Positions 1 to 11,199 of a DNA stretch of 59,964 nucleotides are shown here, in pieces. Source of the stretch: Mesorhizobium caraganae (GTDB lineage: Bacteria > Pseudomonadota > Alphaproteobacteria > Rhizobiales > Rhizobiaceae); the NCBI RefSeq assembly GCF_016836705.1, contig NZ_JAFCGY010000032.1:1-59964 (forward strand), read 5' to 3'. Below the pieces are notes generated by a model. That model did not search any database. It was not told the DNA's origin and was given only the letters and a program-made list of their open reading frames with translations. A program made the position numbers and the translations under genes. Each line of letters opens with the position of its first letter. Positions within the stretch are counted from its first letter, which is position 1.

Positions 1-1311
1 GTGACCAGGCTGGCGAACAGCCGGCCGCCAGAGGGCGCATCGCTGGATCTTCGAGACGTCGTCGCCGATCGTACGGCGTTGCTGGCGCGGCACGGGGCGC
101 GACCGGCAATCGCCTTGGAGGAGAGTCGTCCGGAGGCGGCTTCAAGCTCGAAACCGAAACGTCGGAGTCGAAAGAAGCTCCATGAAGAGCTTCCCGAATC
201 GGTGAGTGAAACCATGGCGACGGGGTTTGGGCTGTCGCGCGAGGAGTGCGAACGCGTTGGCATACGCACCGGCGGATCCCGTGCTTTGAAGTCCTTTGTG
301 GACAATGCGGAGGCGCTGGCGAACCTCGAGTTCGGTGGCCAGAAGCTCGGCAAGGACAATATCCTCAAAATCCTTCGTACCAAGGGCGCCGCCCAAGCGG
401 TGCAGACCCTGCCGGCCAATGCGGAGGCGCTGGCGAACCTCGAGTTCGGCGGCCGGAAGCTCAGCAAGGACGATATCGTCAAGATCCTGGGCAATGATGG
501 TGCCACCCAGGCGGTGCAGACCCTGCTGGACAAGGCGGAGGCGCTGGCGGAGCTGGAGTTCGGCGGCCAGAAGCTGGGCAAGGACGATATCGTCCAGATC
601 CTGAGCAATGATGGTGCCGCCCAGGCGGTGCAGACCCTGCTGGACAAGGCGGAGGCGCTGGCGAAGCTGGAGTTCGGCGGCCAGAAGCTCAGCAAGGATG
701 ATATCGTCAGAATCCTGGGCAAGGCTGGCGCCGCCCAGGCGGTGCAGACCCTGCTGGACAAGGCAGAGGCGCTGGCGGAGCTGGAGTTCGGCAGCCAGAA
801 GCTCAGCAAGGACGATATCGTCAAGATCTTGGGCAATCAGGGTGCCACCCAGGCGGTGCAGACCCTGCTGGACAAGGCGGAGGCGCTGGCGGAGCTGGAG
901 TTCGGCGGCCAGAAGCTCAGCAAGGACGATATCGTCCAGATCCTGGGCAATGATGGTGCCACCCAGGCGGTGCAGACCCTGCTGGACAAGGCGGAGGCGC
1001 TGGCGAAGCTGGAGTTCGGCGGCCAGAAGCTCAGCAAGGACGATATCGTCAAGATCCTGGGCAATGTGGGCGCGGCGCAGGCGGTGCAGACCCTGCTGGA
1101 CAAGGCGGAGGCGCTGGCGAAGCTGGAGTTCAGCCGCCAGAAGCTCAGCAAGGACGATATCGTCGAAATTCTGAGCAAGGCGTGCGCAGCGCAAGCGGTG
1201 CACGCGCTGCTGGAGAGCCCTGGCAAATTAAAGAATATGTCTAAATCGGAAGTTTTGGCAGCGGCGAGCAAACAACGAGGCTCTGTTGCCGCAATTAGAA
1301 AGCTTAAGTAA
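1..1311 (+). CDS. TAL-effector-like repeat protein (5' end may lie outside window)
   Basis: The frame is open from base 1 (GTG), so the true start may lie upstream; 436 residues are visible. A basic stretch KPKRRSRKK at residues 51-59 resembles a nuclear localisation signal. From base 232 there is one degenerate 38-residue unit, then eight units starting at bases 346, 460, 574, 688, 802, 916, 1030 and 1144 (114-nt period; the last is 31 residues), then a degenerate final unit. The consensus LSKDDIVKILG-xx-GAxQAVQTLLDKAEALAELEF matches Xanthomonas TALE and Burkholderia Bat repeats position for position through the first helix, the 12/13 pair and the second helix. Residues 12/13 of the eight units are TK, ND, ND, KA, NQ, ND, NV, KA, while the rest is nearly constant. 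TALE repeats are normally 33-35 residues; these carry extra residues at the end of helix 2. By family knowledge such repeats bind DNA one base per repeat. A role as a host-nucleus-targeted T3SS effector is inference. It could instead be another alpha-solenoid. Confidence 0.72.
   Translation: MTRLANSRPPEGASLDLRDVVADRTALLARHGARPAIALEESRPEAASSSKPKRRSRKKLHEELPESVSETMATGFGLSREECERVGIRTGGSRALKSFVDNAEALANLEFGGQKLGKDNILKILRTKGAAQAVQTLPANAEALANLEFGGRKLSKDDIVKILGNDGATQAVQTLLDKAEALAELEFGGQKLGKDDIVQILSNDGAAQAVQTLLDKAEALAKLEFGGQKLSKDDIVRILGKAGAAQAVQTLLDKAEALAELEFGSQKLSKDDIVKILGNQGATQAVQTLLDKAEALAELEFGGQKLSKDDIVQILGNDGATQAVQTLLDKAEALAKLEFGGQKLSKDDIVKILGNVGAAQAVQTLLDKAEALAKLEFSRQKLSKDDIVEILSKACAAQAVHALLESPGKLKNMSKSEVLAAASKQRGSVAAIRKLK
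232..1257 (+). repeat. Tandem 114-bp coding repeats, TALE-like
   Basis: Nine units with an exact 114-bp period (38 codons), apart from the last, shorter one. Most units differ by only a few bases, and differences cluster at the codons for residues 12 and 13 (for example aatgat, aaggct, aatcag, aatgtg) and at one K/E position before LEF. This is coding repeat DNA, not CRISPR. Confidence 0.9.
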
Positions 1312-1499
1312 TGACACTATGAAACATAATATTTCATACTCAACTAGTAAGGAACTATAAAATAGGCATCTCCCGATCACTTCTAATCTAGAGCAGACTC
1401 GACTTACTCCGGTCATGGCCGGCTGCCTCGAAATAGGGCCTGCATTCCTAGGCTGTGAAAGCTGCGAGGCAGTTGGCCACGACCGACCAGAGTTCATCG
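1312..1499. other. Intergenic, no gene seen
   Basis: An AT-richer spacer between the repeat-protein gene and the broken Fic gene. No convincing terminator, tts box or ORF is seen. Confidence 0.4.
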
Positions 1500-2840
1500 A
1501 TGGTTCGCCATCCCCCACATCCAACCGTCGAAAGCCACCTAACCTTCGCGCTCAAGTACGAGGGGCTCGACCTTGCCGTCCTCAAGCGGCTGTTCCAGGT
1601 GACCGGTCCCGCACCGATCGAGGCGTTGGTCCGTGAACGCCCGACCGGCAGTTATGCCCGCCGCATCTGGTTTCTATATGAATGGCTGACGGGCGCGCGT
1701 ATCGATCTCCCCGACGCGGATGCCGGACGCTACGTTCCGGTTGTCGATCCCGAGCTGCAGTGGTCCGGACCCGAGAAGACCGCTTCGCGCTACCGCATAA
1801 GGGACAATCTCCCCGGCACGCCTGAGTTCTGCCCCTCTGGTGTTTCGCACCAAGACTCTCGAAAAATTCATCGGCCTTGAACTGCCGCGGCGCGCGGAGG
1901 CAATCGTAGCGGACGTCCCGCGCGACCTCCTTGCTCGGACCGCCGCCTTTCTTTTGCTCAAAGCCTCGCGATCAAGCTACGCGATCGAGGGCGAGCGCCC
2001 GCCGCAAGACCGAATCCAACGCTGGGGCCGCGCCATCGGCGAAGCCGGCCGCCAACCGATCGATGGCGATGAGCTGCTGCGCCTGCAAAGAATTGTACTC
2101 GGCGATGCCCGTTTCGTGAGACTTGGCTTCCGAAAGGAAGGAGGCTTCGTCGGCCAGCATGACCGAGACAACCGCATGCCCCTGCCCGATCACATCGCCG
2201 CTCGGCCTGAGGACCTGCCGCGCCTCATCGATGGGATGGTGGCCTTCGATCAAGGCCCCGCGCAAAACCTTGATGCAGTCATCGCCGCCGCAATCCTCGC
2301 CTTCGGCTATGTCTACATCCACCCGTTCGAGGACGGAAACGGCCGCATTCACCGCTACCTAATCCACCATGTCCTTGCCATGCACGGCTTCAATCCGCCG
2401 GTTCCCGTCTCGGCCGCGATCCTAGACCAGATCGACGAGTACAGGCGCGTGCTCGAGAGCTATTCAAAGCGCCTTCTGCCATTGGTCGAATGGGAACCGA
2501 CGCCGCAATTCAACGTCCGGGTGCTGAATGACACCGGGGATTTCTACCGATTCTTCGATGCAACCCCGCACGCCGAATTCTCTATGCCTGCGTTCAGCGG
2601 ACGATCGAACGAGACCTTCCCGACGAAACCGCTTTTGTGCAGCGCTACGATCAATTCCGGCAACAGGTGGATGCCTTTATCGACATGCCCGAGCGGCTGA
2701 CCGATCTGCTCTTCGGTTTCCTTCACCAGAATGGTGGCCACCTTTCGAACCGCGCCAGCGAAAAGGAATTCGCCGCGCTGACCAATGACGAGGCAGGGCG
2801 GATCGAGGCGATCTACGCGCAAACCTTTGGTGCCGATTGA
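1500..2840 (+). pseudogene. Fic-domain protein, copy 1, two frameshifts
   Basis: Reading ATG 1500 to TGA 2840 across two frames restores a Fic protein of about 445 residues. The N-terminal part (FALKYEGLDLAVLKRLF, ARRIWFLYEWLTG) is in one frame. A fourth C in a C-run near 1831-1834 (copy 2 has three) shifts the frame. The middle frame has the inhibitory-helix motif SYAIEG and the intact catalytic loop HPFEDGNGRIHR. A missing C near 2580 shifts the frame again before the C-terminal part (FRQQVDAFIDMPERL). Fic enzymes with this loop usually AMPylate proteins, and the SxxxEG motif marks the autoinhibited class. The middle segment alone (1840-2700) is still open and could make a truncated product, but both ends are lost, so I treat it as a pseudogene. 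Confidence 0.8.
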
Positions 2841-2930
2841 AGGCGTGATCATCATAAGGATCGATCTTTAGTCCGACGGTTTGGCGATCCCCTTATCCCT
2901 GCCTGGTCTCCCGGGCGTGCGCCCGACACA
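1776..2930 (+). repeat. Fic-region direct repeat, copy A
   Basis: About 1.15 kb nearly identical to 6908-8044. The match starts at agaccgcttcgcgct and ends at gtgcgcccgaca. Direct orientation, about 5.1 kb apart. Confidence 0.9.
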
Positions 2931-3635
2931 CGTGCTACATCTGGGTCGTGATCACCGGCGCGATAGGACAACGGGACAAACATGCTGGACATTGAGCAAG
3001 AGTCGGCGAAGCGGATCATCGACGCGCTGGCTGTCGCCATCGACGGCGAGAAATCGTCAGCGATGAGCTTCGATCCTTATCCATACGAGAACCTCGCCGA
3101 CTATGGCAATTGGGGGCGGGACAACAATGACTCGAAGAACGACACGCCACGCACCCGTGCGCTGTTCATGTCTTACCTCGTGTTTTCCGGCGGCCGCATC
3201 CCATTGCGGGGCATCGAGATGCATGGGACTTCGTTTCGTCCTGATAAGGGGGTGGCTGGCGCCTTGATGAAGAAGGGCTAACCGTCGATTAAAGCGCCAG
3301 TGAGTTCCTGGTCACACGAGAAGGCTGGCAATTTGTCGCCGAGACGCTCGAGGGATTCGGCAAATAACATGTCGAGAGCATCGGTGAGTCCGCCGGACGG
3401 GTGAGTAGAGGATTTGCTGACGGCATATTTAGACGTTTTCCGAAGAAACCAGTTCGCGACATTCGGCAACAAGCGGAAAGCGGCCTGGTCAAGATCGACG
3501 AGTTGATGAACCGGTCCCTGAACGGAGCCGTGAATCCTCGCCCCTTCTTTCCGATGCAGTTCTTCCTGCGCGCTCGTTCGGCATACTGCGCCGCCGGCGT
3601 TGGCGCACCGATCCGACTGAGGCGCATGAGCGATC
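2841..3635. other. Degraded spacer
   Basis: Homology with the second Fic copy runs to about 2930. Beyond that there is one small possible gene (listed separately at 2982-3281) and sequence on both strands that I do not recognise. Confidence 0.4.
2982..3281 (+). CDS. Hypothetical protein, 99 aa
   Basis: Starts with ATG at 2982 after a GGGAC-containing stretch and ends at TAA 3279. It is acidic to neutral, with no signal peptide or membrane segment; it contains the stretch FDPYPYENLADYGNWGRDNN. I do not recognise a family. It sits between two decayed genes, so it may itself be a fragment. Support is only ORF length and plausible composition. Confidence 0.3.
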   Translation: MLDIEQESAKRIIDALAVAIDGEKSSAMSFDPYPYENLADYGNWGRDNNDSKNDTPRTRALFMSYLVFSGGRIPLRGIEMHGTSFRPDKGVAGALMKKG

Positions 3636-3905
3636 ATGAATGTCCTTGGTCTAAGGCGCCGGCGTCGCCGACCTCACCGCGCCCTACGAGCTCGCCATAC
3701 GCGGTGCGGCAGTGACCGTTGCGGAGATAATGCCTAGACTTGGTGGCAATGGGTCGCCGGCGCATGTTGGCGCCGTGGTGCGCGCGTGAAAGCGCCGAGC
3801 AGCCGGTGCTGGATCTTGGACGTGACGCCGCCGACTGGTGTGATGCGGCAACGCCCGGCCAGGTGACGCGAACCGGGCGTGGCCGCGCCGCGCCGCGTGG
3901 CCGCG
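3636..3905 (+). pseudogene. thiO 5' fragment (glycine oxidase remnant)
   Basis: The DNA from ATG 3636 matches the start of the intact thiO at 10198 almost base for base in stretches: the start region, the GAGVAGLTA-type dinucleotide-binding region, and the gcgccgagcagccggtgctgg stretch. Frameshifts and substitutions break the frame. Homology stops near 3905 where GC-rich repeats begin. Together with the Fic copy upstream it suggests an old duplication of the 6908-10500 segment, followed by loss of thiC. Confidence 0.8.
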
Positions 3906-3914
3906 CCGCGCCGG

Positions 3915-4150
3915 GTGATCTTGAGCAAATGATCATCGACAAATCGCGCTCCTATGCGGCAAAGCGCCAGGTGGTGCCGCAAGTCGAGCATCGCTCGCAC
4001 AAGGGGGCTTAACAATCGCGCCGAGAACTCGCATGTGCTGCTGCAAAAACAGAACGGGCCAACGGCTTCCGATCCAGAGGCGATTTACAACGGTTCGTGT
4101 CGATCTTCCCAGCTTTGCGAAAATCACTTTGTCCGGATCTGATTGGCAAG
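3915..4150 (+). pseudogene. IS6-family (IS26-like) transposase C-terminal remnant
   Basis: Frames read DKSRSYAAKRQVVPQVEHRSHKG and, after a shift, LNNRAENSHV, then a degenerate LQRFVSIF stretch. This is the conserved C-terminal part of IS6/IS240-type DDE transposases (VEHR.HKGLNNRAENSH). It is frameshifted, has no N-terminus, and no inverted repeats are visible. Confidence 0.75.
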
Positions 4151-4927
4151 TTGGTGCCCGGGATCATGACCAGCTTCGCCACGACCTGGGCGTGGCCCTC
4201 CGCCCTAACGATGACGCTTACGGCCGAGGCCATGCTCCAAGAGCCGCATGCCCGACCTCGCTCGTGACTATTATGTCGGCGTCAGTGGGGCATCTCGCCT
4301 GATGTACCGAGACGGTGCCGCCGCATGATGTCTCAATCTCGAGGTTTCATAGCAAACAAAAGCTGTCGCCATTGAACGAAATTGTCGCGTATCGAACAGA
4401 CGAACCACATCCTAAACGTTTGCTTTTCGTGCTCAGTTGACCTCAAAGCCAAAAAGAATGAAGCGCGACCAAAGTGCGCCGGCCAACTTGGGTGTCAGCG
4501 CGCAGCTACGTCTTCAGGATGGCACGTCACTTGCGCAGTCAACTTTGGAAGCCGTTCTGACGGTCTACCCAGAACTAGCGGAGATGACCATGGCGATTGG
4601 CTCAGAAGTGCTGAATTCCCCCGGGGCAACCGAATACTTTAGCTGAAGAGCTGCGTCGAGGCGCAGCGAGCCGAGGCGAAAGAGCTGCAGTATGTTGCGA
4701 TTTTTTGAGCCTAACTCAGGCCAGTTCTCTAGCGCTCCAGGTCATGTACGAAGTCTACAATTCACCTAATCGTACAAATGCGCAGTACTGCAGAAACCAA
4801 TCTTCGCTCAGAAACAAATGGGACAGATACCAAAAATCTTACTTTAGCTTCGTCAACTTTGTTCTTGAACAATTCTCGTTCTTTGACGTCATTTCCTCCA
4901 TTTTCAAGCTTTGAACGGAGATCAAGA
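4151..4927. other. Spacer upstream of porin
   Basis: No firm gene. A 69-codon frame at 4437-4646 (MTSKPKRMKRDQSAPAN...) is open but unrecognised. The stretch 4690-4927 is AT-rich compared with its surroundings and probably holds the porin promoter; I cannot place -35/-10 boxes with confidence. Confidence 0.35.
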
Positions 4928-6094
4928 ATGAACATCACGAGCATTCTGCTCGGCTCAGCTGCGGCCCTGATCGCAGTTTCCGGTGCTCGCGCCGCCGACG
5001 TGGTGACGGCCGCCGAGCCGGAACCGACCGAATATGTCAAGATCTGCGACGTCTACGGTTCGGGCTATTTCTATATTCGTGGCACCGAGAGCTGCGTGCG
5101 TATCGGCGGCTATGTCCGTTACGACATCGGCCTCGGCGATGTCAGATCGTATGACGGCGCAAGAACCTCGGATGTGAGGACAGGCGAGGATCAGGGCACA
5201 TGGCGAAACAACACGCGCTTCACGTTGAAAACTTGGACAGGCCAGGAGACCGAACTCGGCACTTTGAAAACCTATACCGAAACCGGCATGAACTTCGGCA
5301 ACCGCAACGCTTACTCGGGTCTGGACAGTCCTCAGAACTATGCCTTCAACAGTGGCATCAAGTTGACTTTCGCCTGGCTTCAGCTTGGTGGCCTCCGAGT
5401 TGGTAAGGACTGGTCGGCCTTCGACACGTTTATTGGCTACCCTGGCAACGTCCTCAATCAGATGGCTGTTCCGTACGGCGACTTCGATACCAATGTGGTT
5501 CAGTACTACTTTGACGCCGATAACGGCTTTTCGGCTTTGGTTTCACTCGAAGAGGGCTCGGGCGTGGTCGGCACTATCAACAGCTATGTTCCGCACGTCG
5601 TGGGCGGCGTGAAATACACCCAAGGCTGGGGCGCGATCACCGGTGTTGTCGCTTATGATAGCAACTACGAATCGGTGGCCGGCAAGGTCCGCGTCGACGT
5701 CGATGTCACCAACGAACTGTCGCTATTCGGAATGTTCGGCTACGGCTCCAACGGCAAGCTCAACGATGACTCGACCAACGCAATCGACGCTCATGGTCGT
5801 GGCTTCTACAAAATTTGGGGCGGCAACTGGGCTTTCTGGGCCGGCGCCACTTACAAGTTCAACGAGACAACTTCGTTCAACCTTCAGGTCTCGGGTGATC
5901 AGCTCAAGAACTATGGTCTGGCTACAAACGTCGCCTATACGGTCGTCCCAGGTTTCACGGTTATAGTCGAAGTCTACTATGACCACTATGGCAACTTCGG
6001 CGTCGGCATGGTCGGCCCTTCCAACGCAAACTGGACTGACGCTGACAAAAAGAACAGCGTCGGCGGCATCCTCCGTTTCCAAAGCGCATTCTAG
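4928..6094 (+). CDS. Outer-membrane porin (porin_2 type)
   Basis: 388 residues from ATG 4928, preceded by GGAG nine bases upstream. The signal peptide MNITSILLGSAAALIAVSGARA is followed by the mature start ADVVTAAEPEPTEYVKICD. The motifs YVKICDVYGSGYFYIRGTESCVRIGGYVRYD and the terminal phenylalanine (FQSAF) are typical of Rhizobiales/Brucella Omp2/RopA-like trimeric porins, which form diffusion channels. The gene is intact although everything around it is decayed, so it is probably under selection or recently arrived. The longer frame from 4778 is not needed, because the signal peptide fixes the start. Confidence 0.92.
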   Translation: MNITSILLGSAAALIAVSGARAADVVTAAEPEPTEYVKICDVYGSGYFYIRGTESCVRIGGYVRYDIGLGDVRSYDGARTSDVRTGEDQGTWRNNTRFTLKTWTGQETELGTLKTYTETGMNFGNRNAYSGLDSPQNYAFNSGIKLTFAWLQLGGLRVGKDWSAFDTFIGYPGNVLNQMAVPYGDFDTNVVQYYFDADNGFSALVSLEEGSGVVGTINSYVPHVVGGVKYTQGWGAITGVVAYDSNYESVAGKVRVDVDVTNELSLFGMFGYGSNGKLNDDSTNAIDAHGRGFYKIWGGNWAFWAGATYKFNETTSFNLQVSGDQLKNYGLATNVAYTVVPGFTVIVEVYYDHYGNFGVGMVGPSNANWTDADKKNSVGGILRFQSAF

Positions 6095-6235
6095 CTAATG
6101 AATGAAAAGTTGAATCTCGGCGTCCGATTGAACGGACCAATCCCGCAACACTCTAAGAGAAATAGGATGGAATCGAAGCGAGATTGGAAGCCTAGACCTC
6201 AGGCCGGACGATGTTCATCGCTCGGCCGCTCACAG

Positions 6236-6415
6236 TCGGGCACTCGTGAGCTTGCTTCGATCGTGCAAGGAAGTCTCAAGGTCGCCGTCGGCTCTGAGAC
6301 AATGACATTGCACGCGGGCGAAGCCGCTGGTCGCCACCGATCAGCCGCACTCCTATGCTCGCGCGGACGATCAGGTCGTTTCGTTTCGATGGCCGTGCTC
6401 GAGCGCGGAAGGATC
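6236..6415 (+). pseudogene. Cupin-domain regulator C-terminal fragment
   Basis: One frame reads VQGSLKVAVGSETMTLHAGEAA and, after a frameshift, VATDQPHSYARADDQVVSF. This is the C-terminal cupin pattern of XRE-cupin transcription regulators (GSLKV..G.E...L..GD....D.PH.Y.N). The N-terminal helix-turn-helix part is absent. Confidence 0.55.
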
Positions 6416-6464
6416 CCTGGCCCGTCCAGCATGATCGGCACCGGGTTGCTACTGCTCAGACAAA

Positions 6465-6620
6465 ACACCGCCCTGTTGCGCCCAGCCGCCTTGACGCGAT
6501 GGCCGTTCACACCGCCGATCCAGGCAATGGTCGCGTGGTGACCGTCGATCACGGTGACTATTGCGCAGTCGCGCGACAGCGGCGCCAGCAGGCGCTCGAC
6601 GTGACCCATCGCGCCGGTCG
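6465..6620 (-). pseudogene. Transketolase/pyruvate-dehydrogenase-like C-terminal fragment
   Basis: The minus strand reads VERLLAPLSRDCAIVTVIDG, then HHATIAWIGGVNGHRV. This resembles the C-terminal region of transketolase-like E1 proteins (VTVIDGHPATL.WLG...GH). No other part is recognisable, and the family assignment rests on about 40 residues. Confidence 0.4.
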
Positions 6621-6907
6621 TTCCGCGCTGACGGGCAGATTCGACAGCCTGCGTTGAGACGGGTCAGCCGAGGTAATTGCCAAGCAGGCTGACGCCATTC
6701 AGCATGCGGCCGGGCTGTCGGTCCCGGACGCGCCATTCGCTATCTGAAGGCGCTTCCTTAAGCCGGTAGCGGCATCTCAGCAATACGCCTTCCTGAGACG
6801 GCGACCCGGCCGGGTACAGCGTCCTAATAGGAGCCTACGGGCTCGCTGTGCCCTTGCCTCGTACGTTGTCCGCCACTGGCCAGCATCATCGCATTACTGA
6901 ACGGTAG

Positions 6908-7954
6908 CAGACCGCTTCGCGCTCCGCATAACGGACAATCTCCCCGGCACGCCTGAGTTCTGCCCTCTGGTGTTTCGCACCAGGACTCTCGAAAAATTCA
7001 TCGGCCTTGAACTGCCGCGGCGCGCGGAGGCAATCGTAGCGGACGTCCCGCGCGACCTCCTTGCTCGGACCGCCGCCTTTCTTTTGCTCAAAGCCTCGCG
7101 ATCAAGCTACGCGATCGAGGGCGAGCGCCCGCCGCAAGACCGAATCCAACGCTGGGGCCGCGCCATCGGCGAAGCCGGCCGCCAACCGATCGATGGCGAT
7201 GAGCTGCTGAGTCCTCGGCGATGCCCGTTTCGTGAGACTTGGCTTGCGAAAGGAAGGAGGCTTCGTCGGCCAGCATGACCGAGACAACCGCATGCCCCTG
7301 CCCGATCACATCAGCGCTCGGCCTGAGGACTCATCGATGGGATGGTGGCCTTCGATCAAGGCCCCGCGCAAAACCTTGATGCAATCATCGCCGCCGCAAT
7401 CCTCGCCTTCGGCTTTGTCTATATCCACCCGTTCGAGGACGGAAACGGCCGCATTCACCGCTACCTAATCCACCATGTCCTTGCCCTGCACGTTTCAATC
7501 CGCCGGGAGTGGTGTTTCCCGTCTCGGCCGCGATCCTAGACCAGATCGACGAGTACAGGCGCGTGCTCGAGAGCTATTCGCAGCGCCTTCTGCCATTGAT
7601 CGAATGGAAACCGACGCCGCAATTCAACGTCCGGGTGCTGAATGACACCGGGGATTTCTACCGATTCTCGATGCAGCCCCGCACGCCGAATTCCTCTATG
7701 CCTGCGTTCAGCGGACGATCGAACGGGATCTTCCCGACGAAACCGCTTTTGTGCAGCGCTACGATTAATTCCGGCAACAGGTGGATGCCTTTATCGACAT
7801 GCCCGAGCGGCTGACCGATCTGCTCTTCGGTTTCCTTCACCAGAATGGTGGCCACCTTTCGAACCGCGCCAGCGAAAAGGAATTCGCCGCGCTGACCAAT
7901 GACGAGGCAGGGCGGATCGAGGCGATCTACGCGCAAACCTTTGGTGCCGATTGA
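6908..7954 (+). pseudogene. Fic-domain protein, copy 2, truncated and frameshifted
   Basis: Second copy of the Fic gene, homologous to 1776-2840 but lacking the first ~90 codons. Compared with copy 1 it has a deletion after GDELL (near 7209), another near 7330 (after RPED), an insertion near 7503-7511, and loss of a T near 7667. The catalytic loop HPFEDGNGRIHR is intact in its own frame. Where copy 1 lost a C near 2580, copy 2 keeps it, so the two copies decayed independently. Confidence 0.85.
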
Positions 7955-8044
7955 AGGCGTGATCATCATAAGGATCGATCTTTAGTCCGACGGTTTGGCG
8001 ATCCCCTCATCCCTGCCTCGTGTCCCGGGCGTGCGCCCGACACA
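6908..8044 (+). repeat. Fic-region direct repeat, copy B
   Basis: Partner of the repeat at 1776-2930, in the same orientation. It ends about 105 bases before the TPP riboswitch. Confidence 0.9.
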
Positions 8045-8149
8045 TGCGAGCTTTCCTCCCAGGTCTGACGGGCCGCAGATCGTCGCCGCGGCCCAAGGCG
8101 CCCGAAGCCGCTTGACAAAGCGGCGACGGCCCGCTCAATTCGAGGCATT

Positions 8150-8248
8150 CACCAAGGGGAGTCCCGGCAAGGGGCTGAGATACTGCTGGCTTTCGCGGCG
8201 CAGTGACCCGTTGAACCTGATCCAGTTCATACTGGCGTAGGGACGGTG
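8150..8248 (+). promoter_or_regulatory. TPP riboswitch (THI element)
   Basis: Contains the conserved blocks in order: aaggggagtcc, ggctgagat, gacccgttgaacctgatc, and gttcatactggcgtaggga. It lies 117 bases ahead of the thiC start. It should repress the thi operon when thiamine pyrophosphate is plentiful, as in other proteobacterial thiC leaders where folding hides the ribosome-binding site. Confidence 0.96.
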
Positions 8249-8365
8249 CAAGCGCTTTGCGGGAGTTCACGCCCGAAGTCCTGTTTCGAACAGGCCGGCC
8301 AAAGCGTCTTTTCATCCTTCCGGCACAGAACTGGGTCTCCAATGCATGAGCAAAGGAGCCTCACG

Positions 8366-10197
<1,832 letters not shown>

Positions 10198-10201
<4 letters not shown>

Positions 10202-11199
10202 GGGTGCTGGTCAAAGGGGCCGGTGTTGCCGGCCTCACCGCCGCCTTCGAACTCGCCGCCCGCGGCGCGACGGTCACAGTCGCCGAGACCCGGCATGGCA
10301 TCGGTGGCAACGCATCGTGGTTCGCCGGCGGCATGCTGGCGCCATGGTGCGAGCGTGAAAGCGCCGAGCAGCCTGTGCTGGATCTCGGATGCGACGCTGC
10401 CGACTGGTGGGATGCGGTGCTGCCCGGTCAGGTGACGCGGGCCGGAACACTGGTCGTGGCCGCGCCGCGCGATACTGGCGAACTCGACCGGTTCGCAAGT
10501 CGCACGTCGGGGCATCGGCGTGTCGATGAAGACGAAATTGCGCTCCTGGAACCCGACCTCGCCGGCCGCTTCAGGCGCGGACTGTTGTTCCCCGATGAGG
10601 CTCATCTCGACCCCCGGCACGCGATGGCGGCACTTCATGACAGGCTCGCTGCCATGGGTGTCGAATTCCGCTTCGGCGCCGATGCCCGGCACATTTCCGG
10701 TTTCGATCGCCGGATCGACTGCACGGGGATGGCGGCAGAAGACGACGGCCTGCGCGGCGTTCGCGGCGAGATGCTGATCCTACGCACGCCGGACATTTCG
10801 CTGTCGCGCCCAGTCCGGCTGCTTCATCCGCGCTTTCCGGTCTACATAGTGCCGCGCAACGACCACTGTTTCATGGTTGGCGCGACGATGATCGAGAGCC
10901 AGTCCACAGGGCCGGTCACGGCGCGTTCAATGATGGAGCTTTTGGGCGCGGCCTATGCTCTCCATCCGGCATTCGGCGAAGCTGGCATCATTGAGACAGG
11001 CGCAGGTGCTCGTCCGGCCTTTCCCGACAACCTGCCGCGCGTCGAAACGAGCGGAGACAGCGTCGCGATCAATGGGCTCTATCGCCACGGTTTTCTCCTC
11101 GCCCCCGCCATGGCGCGCCAGGCTGCCGACCTGGTTTTCAGTCAAGACAGAAACAAGGAGCTTGCTCGTGAAACTGATGGTCAACGGCGAAGCGCATGA
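10198..11199 (+). CDS. thiO: Glycine oxidase ThiO
   Basis: 333 residues. ATG 10198 overlaps the thiC stop (ATGA). FAD-dependent DAO-family oxidase that oxidises glycine to dehydroglycine for thiazole formation. The N-terminal dinucleotide-binding motif is GAGVAGLTAAFELA. Further in are GGMLAPWCERESAEQPVL, typical of ThiO, and the C-terminal NGLYRHGFLLAPAMA. An inactive 5' fragment of this gene lies at 3636-3905. Confidence 0.96.

Larger units (their letters stand above)
6095..6907. other. Degraded spacer with gene scraps
   Basis: Holds a cupin-regulator scrap and a transketolase-like scrap (listed separately). The rest, to the start of the second Fic copy at 6908, shows no intact gene on either strand. 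Confidence 0.4.

Noticed and set aside
142..1203. 353-codon open frame on the minus strand
   Set aside because: It is the antisense of the TALE-like repeats; the periodic DNA keeps this frame open. The plus frame has the meaningful helical repeat.
232..1257. CRISPR-like regular repeats
   Set aside because: Units are contiguous 114-bp coding repeats without spacers and encode one protein in frame.
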